Positions 61,938 to 64,000 of a DNA stretch of 64,000 nt are shown in pieces. Position 1 is the first letter of the stretch. Each line of letters starts with the position of its first letter. The notes under the pieces were generated by a model. The model had not been told where the DNA came from. It saw only the letters and a program-made list of their open reading frames with translations, and made no database searches. Made by a program: the position numbers and the translations under genes. This DNA comes from Collinsella sp. TM09-10AT (lineage in GTDB: Bacteria > Actinomycetota > Coriobacteriia > Coriobacteriales > Coriobacteriaceae), in assembly GCF_003436275.1 (NCBI RefSeq), contig NZ_QSOP01000011.1:1-64000 (forward strand), given 5' to 3'.

Positions 61938-64000
61938 ATGGCTGGTAATCACTTTAAGGGCAGCGATAACGGCCGTCCTGCAGTTCCGCCGCGTCCGAAC
62001 GGGGCTGGTAAGGCCGGCACGCCGGGCGGCGCTGGACAGGGCGGTTCCGGTAAGCGCGTGTCCCCGGGCGAGACGGCGATGTTTACCGCTCTGTACGAGC
62101 AGTCTCAAAAGGCGAAAAAGACCGGCCGTGCAAGAGGGAATGTCTTTGCGGGCGGTGCAACCTCCGCGTCGCAGCCGAGCGGGGCTCCTTCGGTACCTGC
62201 GAACAACGCAGGTGCTGCCAACGCCGCAAATGCCGCCGGCAACGTTAATGCCGGCAAGGCCGCCAACAATACTCCCTCTGCCGGTGGCGCGGGGCTTACG
62301 GGTAACCTTGGCACGATTTACACCGGTGCCTCCGAGACTGGCACGTTCGCCCGCCTGGATGATAGCGGTGCCGAGTTTGCGGGCTCGGGTTCCAAGGAAG
62401 ATTATTACGATTTTGGCTTGAACTACGGTAGCGACGCTTCGTCGAGTTCGACCTCTGACGGTCTGGTCCGTCATCGCCATCGCAAGGGCGAACGCAAAAA
62501 GCGTCACACCGGCGCCATTATTGCCGCTGTAGTCGCGGTGCTTCTCGTTGCGCTTGGCGCAAGCGGCTTTATGCTGCTTAACTCGGCAAAGACCGTAAAG
62601 AGTGAAGCGAAGGAGGCCGTCGAGATTGTCGGTGGCCTTAAGGACAAGGTCACGTCGGGCGATTTTTCGACGCTGCCTGACGACGCGAAGAAGATTGATG
62701 AGCTTTGCGACAGCATGAAGGCGGAGACCTCGAGCCCGCTGTGGACGGCGGCTTCGTTTATCCCGGTGTATGGCAGCGACATCAATGCGGCCCGCACCAT
62801 GATCGACGCCCTGTCCGATGTCTCGAGCAATGCGCTGGTTCCCATGGCCGATAACCTTTCGCAGGCCACGCCCGGCAAGCTGTTTCAGGACGGCATGATT
62901 AACGTGTCCGCGCTGCAGGCGGTCGCCGATTCGCTTTCCAGCAGCTCGAAGGTGTTCAAGAGCGCCAACGAGAAGATCCAGGGCATTGGCGATACTCATA
63001 TTTCCCAGGTAACCGAGCTGGTCGATAAGGCCAAGGACGGCTTTGCCACCCTCAACGGCGCGGTTGACGCGGCGGAGAAGGTCGCCCCCGTCCTTCCGCA
63101 GATGCTCGGCGCCAACGGCCAGACGCGCAACTACCTTGTGTACGCCATGAACAACGTCGAGATTCGTGCCTGCGGCGGCTTTGGCGGTTCGCAGGGTCTG
63201 ATTTCGGTCACCGACGGCCAGATGTCGATTGGCGAGTTTGTTCCCCGCATTGGACTCAGCGAGGATGAGGCAGTCGAGAGCGTCGACGAAGAGGATGAGG
63301 CGCTGTTCGGCAACCACAGTAACCTGTACAACTCGGGCAATACCTATTCGCCTGATTGGCCCCGCAACTCGCAGCGTGTCGCAGCCCTGTGGAAATCTCA
63401 ATATGGCCAGGACGTTGACGGCGTCGTGGGTATCGACCCGGTGTTCCTGCAGTATCTGCTGGGCCTGGTCGGTAACGTGTCGCTGCCCGACGGAACGGTT
63501 GTCGACGGCACCAACGCCGCAAAGGTCCTCATGCACGATGTGTACTGGAACTATCCGGTCGAGGAGTCGGACGGCATCTTTGCATCCGTCGCCAGCGCTG
63601 CCTTCGACAAGATCCTTGGCGGTATCGGCGATGTCGATGTTACGAAGCTTGTCAGCGCCGTTGAGCGCGGTGCCGAAGAGGGCCGCCTGATCGCGTGGAT
63701 GAAAAACGATGACGAGCAGAACGCTATCAAGGAGATGAACATCGACGCCTCGCTGCCCGATCCGGATGACCCGAGTGAAGATCCCGTTGCTGGTGTCTAC
63801 TTTAACAACCTGAGCTTCTCCAAGCTCGACTGGTACCTGAATGCCGATACGCAGATTGGCCAGGGCGTCAAGAACGGTGACGGCACGTGCTCGTATCGCA
63901 TCACCGTTACCCTGACGAACATCATGACGCAGGAGGAGGCTGGCAAGCTGCCCGACTACGTCGCGGCGAGCGCGCCCGATGCCGCGCGCGACGACGAACG
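61938..64000 (+). CDS. DUF4012 protein (3' end outside window)
   Basis: At least 687 residues, open to the window edge. Residues 1-180 are low-complexity, rich in Gly, Ala, Asn and Ser. A basic stretch (HRHRKGERKKRH) precedes one membrane helix, TGAIIAAVVAVLLVALGASG, at about 194-213. The outside part shows DUF4012 features: a helical region, then LPQMLGANGQTRNYLVYAMN, NNVEIRACGGFGGSQGLIS and DGVVGIDPVFLQYLLGLVG. Such proteins are cell-surface and often sit near polysaccharide genes; function is unknown. The ribosome site is weak (GCGAGGA). Confidence 0.85.
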   Translation, partial: MAGNHFKGSDNGRPAVPPRPNGAGKAGTPGGAGQGGSGKRVSPGETAMFTALYEQSQKAKKTGRARGNVFAGGATSASQPSGAPSVPANNAGAANAANAAGNVNAGKAANNTPSAGGAGLTGNLGTIYTGASETGTFARLDDSGAEFAGSGSKEDYYDFGLNYGSDASSSSTSDGLVRHRHRKGERKKRHTGAIIAAVVAVLLVALGASGFMLLNSAKTVKSEAKEAVEIVGGLKDKVTSGDFSTLPDDAKKIDELCDSMKAETSSPLWTAASFIPVYGSDINAARTMIDALSDVSSNALVPMADNLSQATPGKLFQDGMINVSALQAVADSLSSSSKVFKSANEKIQGIGDTHISQVTELVDKAKDGFATLNGAVDAAEKVAPVLPQMLGANGQTRNYLVYAMNNVEIRACGGFGGSQGLISVTDGQMSIGEFVPRIGLSEDEAVESVDEEDEALFGNHSNLYNSGNTYSPDWPRNSQRVAALWKSQYGQDVDGVVGIDPVFLQYLLGLVGNVSLPDGTVVDGTNAAKVLMHDVYWNYPVEESDGIFASVASAAFDKILGGIGDVDVTKLVSAVERGAEEGRLIAWMKNDDEQNAIKEMNIDASLPDPDDPSEDPVAGVYFNNLSFSKLDWYLNADTQIGQGVKNGDGTCSYRITVTLTNIMTQEEAGKLPDYVAASAPDAARDDE

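Noticed and set aside
61908..63536. 542-codon reverse-strand frame
   Set aside because: Shadow of the DUF4012 gene, which has a membrane helix and family motifs and runs off the window.

Overview
The window looks like a chromosomal stretch from a high-G+C, anaerobic gut actinobacterium of the Coriobacteriia, most likely Collinsella. This is inferred from several mannose-family PTS loci in a high-G+C genome, an L-2-hydroxyacid (lactate-type) dehydrogenase, rubrerythrin, LytS/LytTR regulators, UTRA-type GntR regulators and SIS-domain sugar-phosphate deglycases. No 16S rRNA is present, so the genus is an inference. Most genes start at ATG, GTG or TTG behind GAAAGGA/GGAGG-type ribosome sites.

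Layout. 1-340: a 62-bp tandem hairpin array and a small palindrome. 0.3-13.3 kb: a membrane-anchored C39-like protease, an APC permease next to an amidohydrolase, and two paralogous LytS/LytTR two-component pairs. These bracket a zinc-dependent phospholipase C-like protein, an MFS transporter and a GT2 glycosyltransferase; a YfcE-type phosphodiesterase follows. 13.3-28.3 kb: a 38-bp perfect inverted repeat, tRNA-Asp, an Rrf2 regulator, a MutY-like glycosylase without Fe-S ligands, rubrerythrin, two unassigned small genes, RmuC, an ABC exporter, Nth, Mfd, a PAP2 phosphatase, a threonine-aldolase-like PLP enzyme and a GNAT acetyltransferase. DNA repair is well represented (MutY-like, RmuC, Nth, Mfd, and RecQ further on).

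28.3-43 kb and 51.8-56.6 kb form the metabolic core: four SIS proteins of the FrlB/GfrF deglycase type, each close to one of four GntR/UTRA repressors, plus two complete mannose-family PTS permeases. One permease is EIIAB-C-D; the other has separate EIIA, EIIB, EIIC and EIID. The likely theme is uptake and phosphorylation of Amadori products (fructoselysine or glucoselysine type), followed by deglycation to sugar phosphate and amino acid. A HAD phosphatase, a YitT protein and a DMT exporter lie among them. Substrates cannot be read from sequence.

43-51.4 kb: lactate-type dehydrogenase, MetA with the acetyl-CoA-type Glu111, an AbiEi-like/PD-(D/E)XK-like protein flanked by two copies of a periodic repeat, 5-FTHF cyclo-ligase, HicAB and an M16C presequence-protease-like peptidase. 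56.6-64 kb: an AlbA_2/HATPase/wHTH protein behind a duplicated iteron-like block, a hypothetical gene, a possible gene remnant, a DUF5710 protein, tRNA-Val, a second DMT transporter and a DUF4012 protein cut by the window end.

The intergenic DNA is unusually structured. At least four families of dispersed palindromes or periodic repeats are present, including one in which the short core CTGTCCC is kept while the stems change but stay complementary. These repeats, the four-paralog deglycase island, and the two repeat-associated accessory genes are the best leads.
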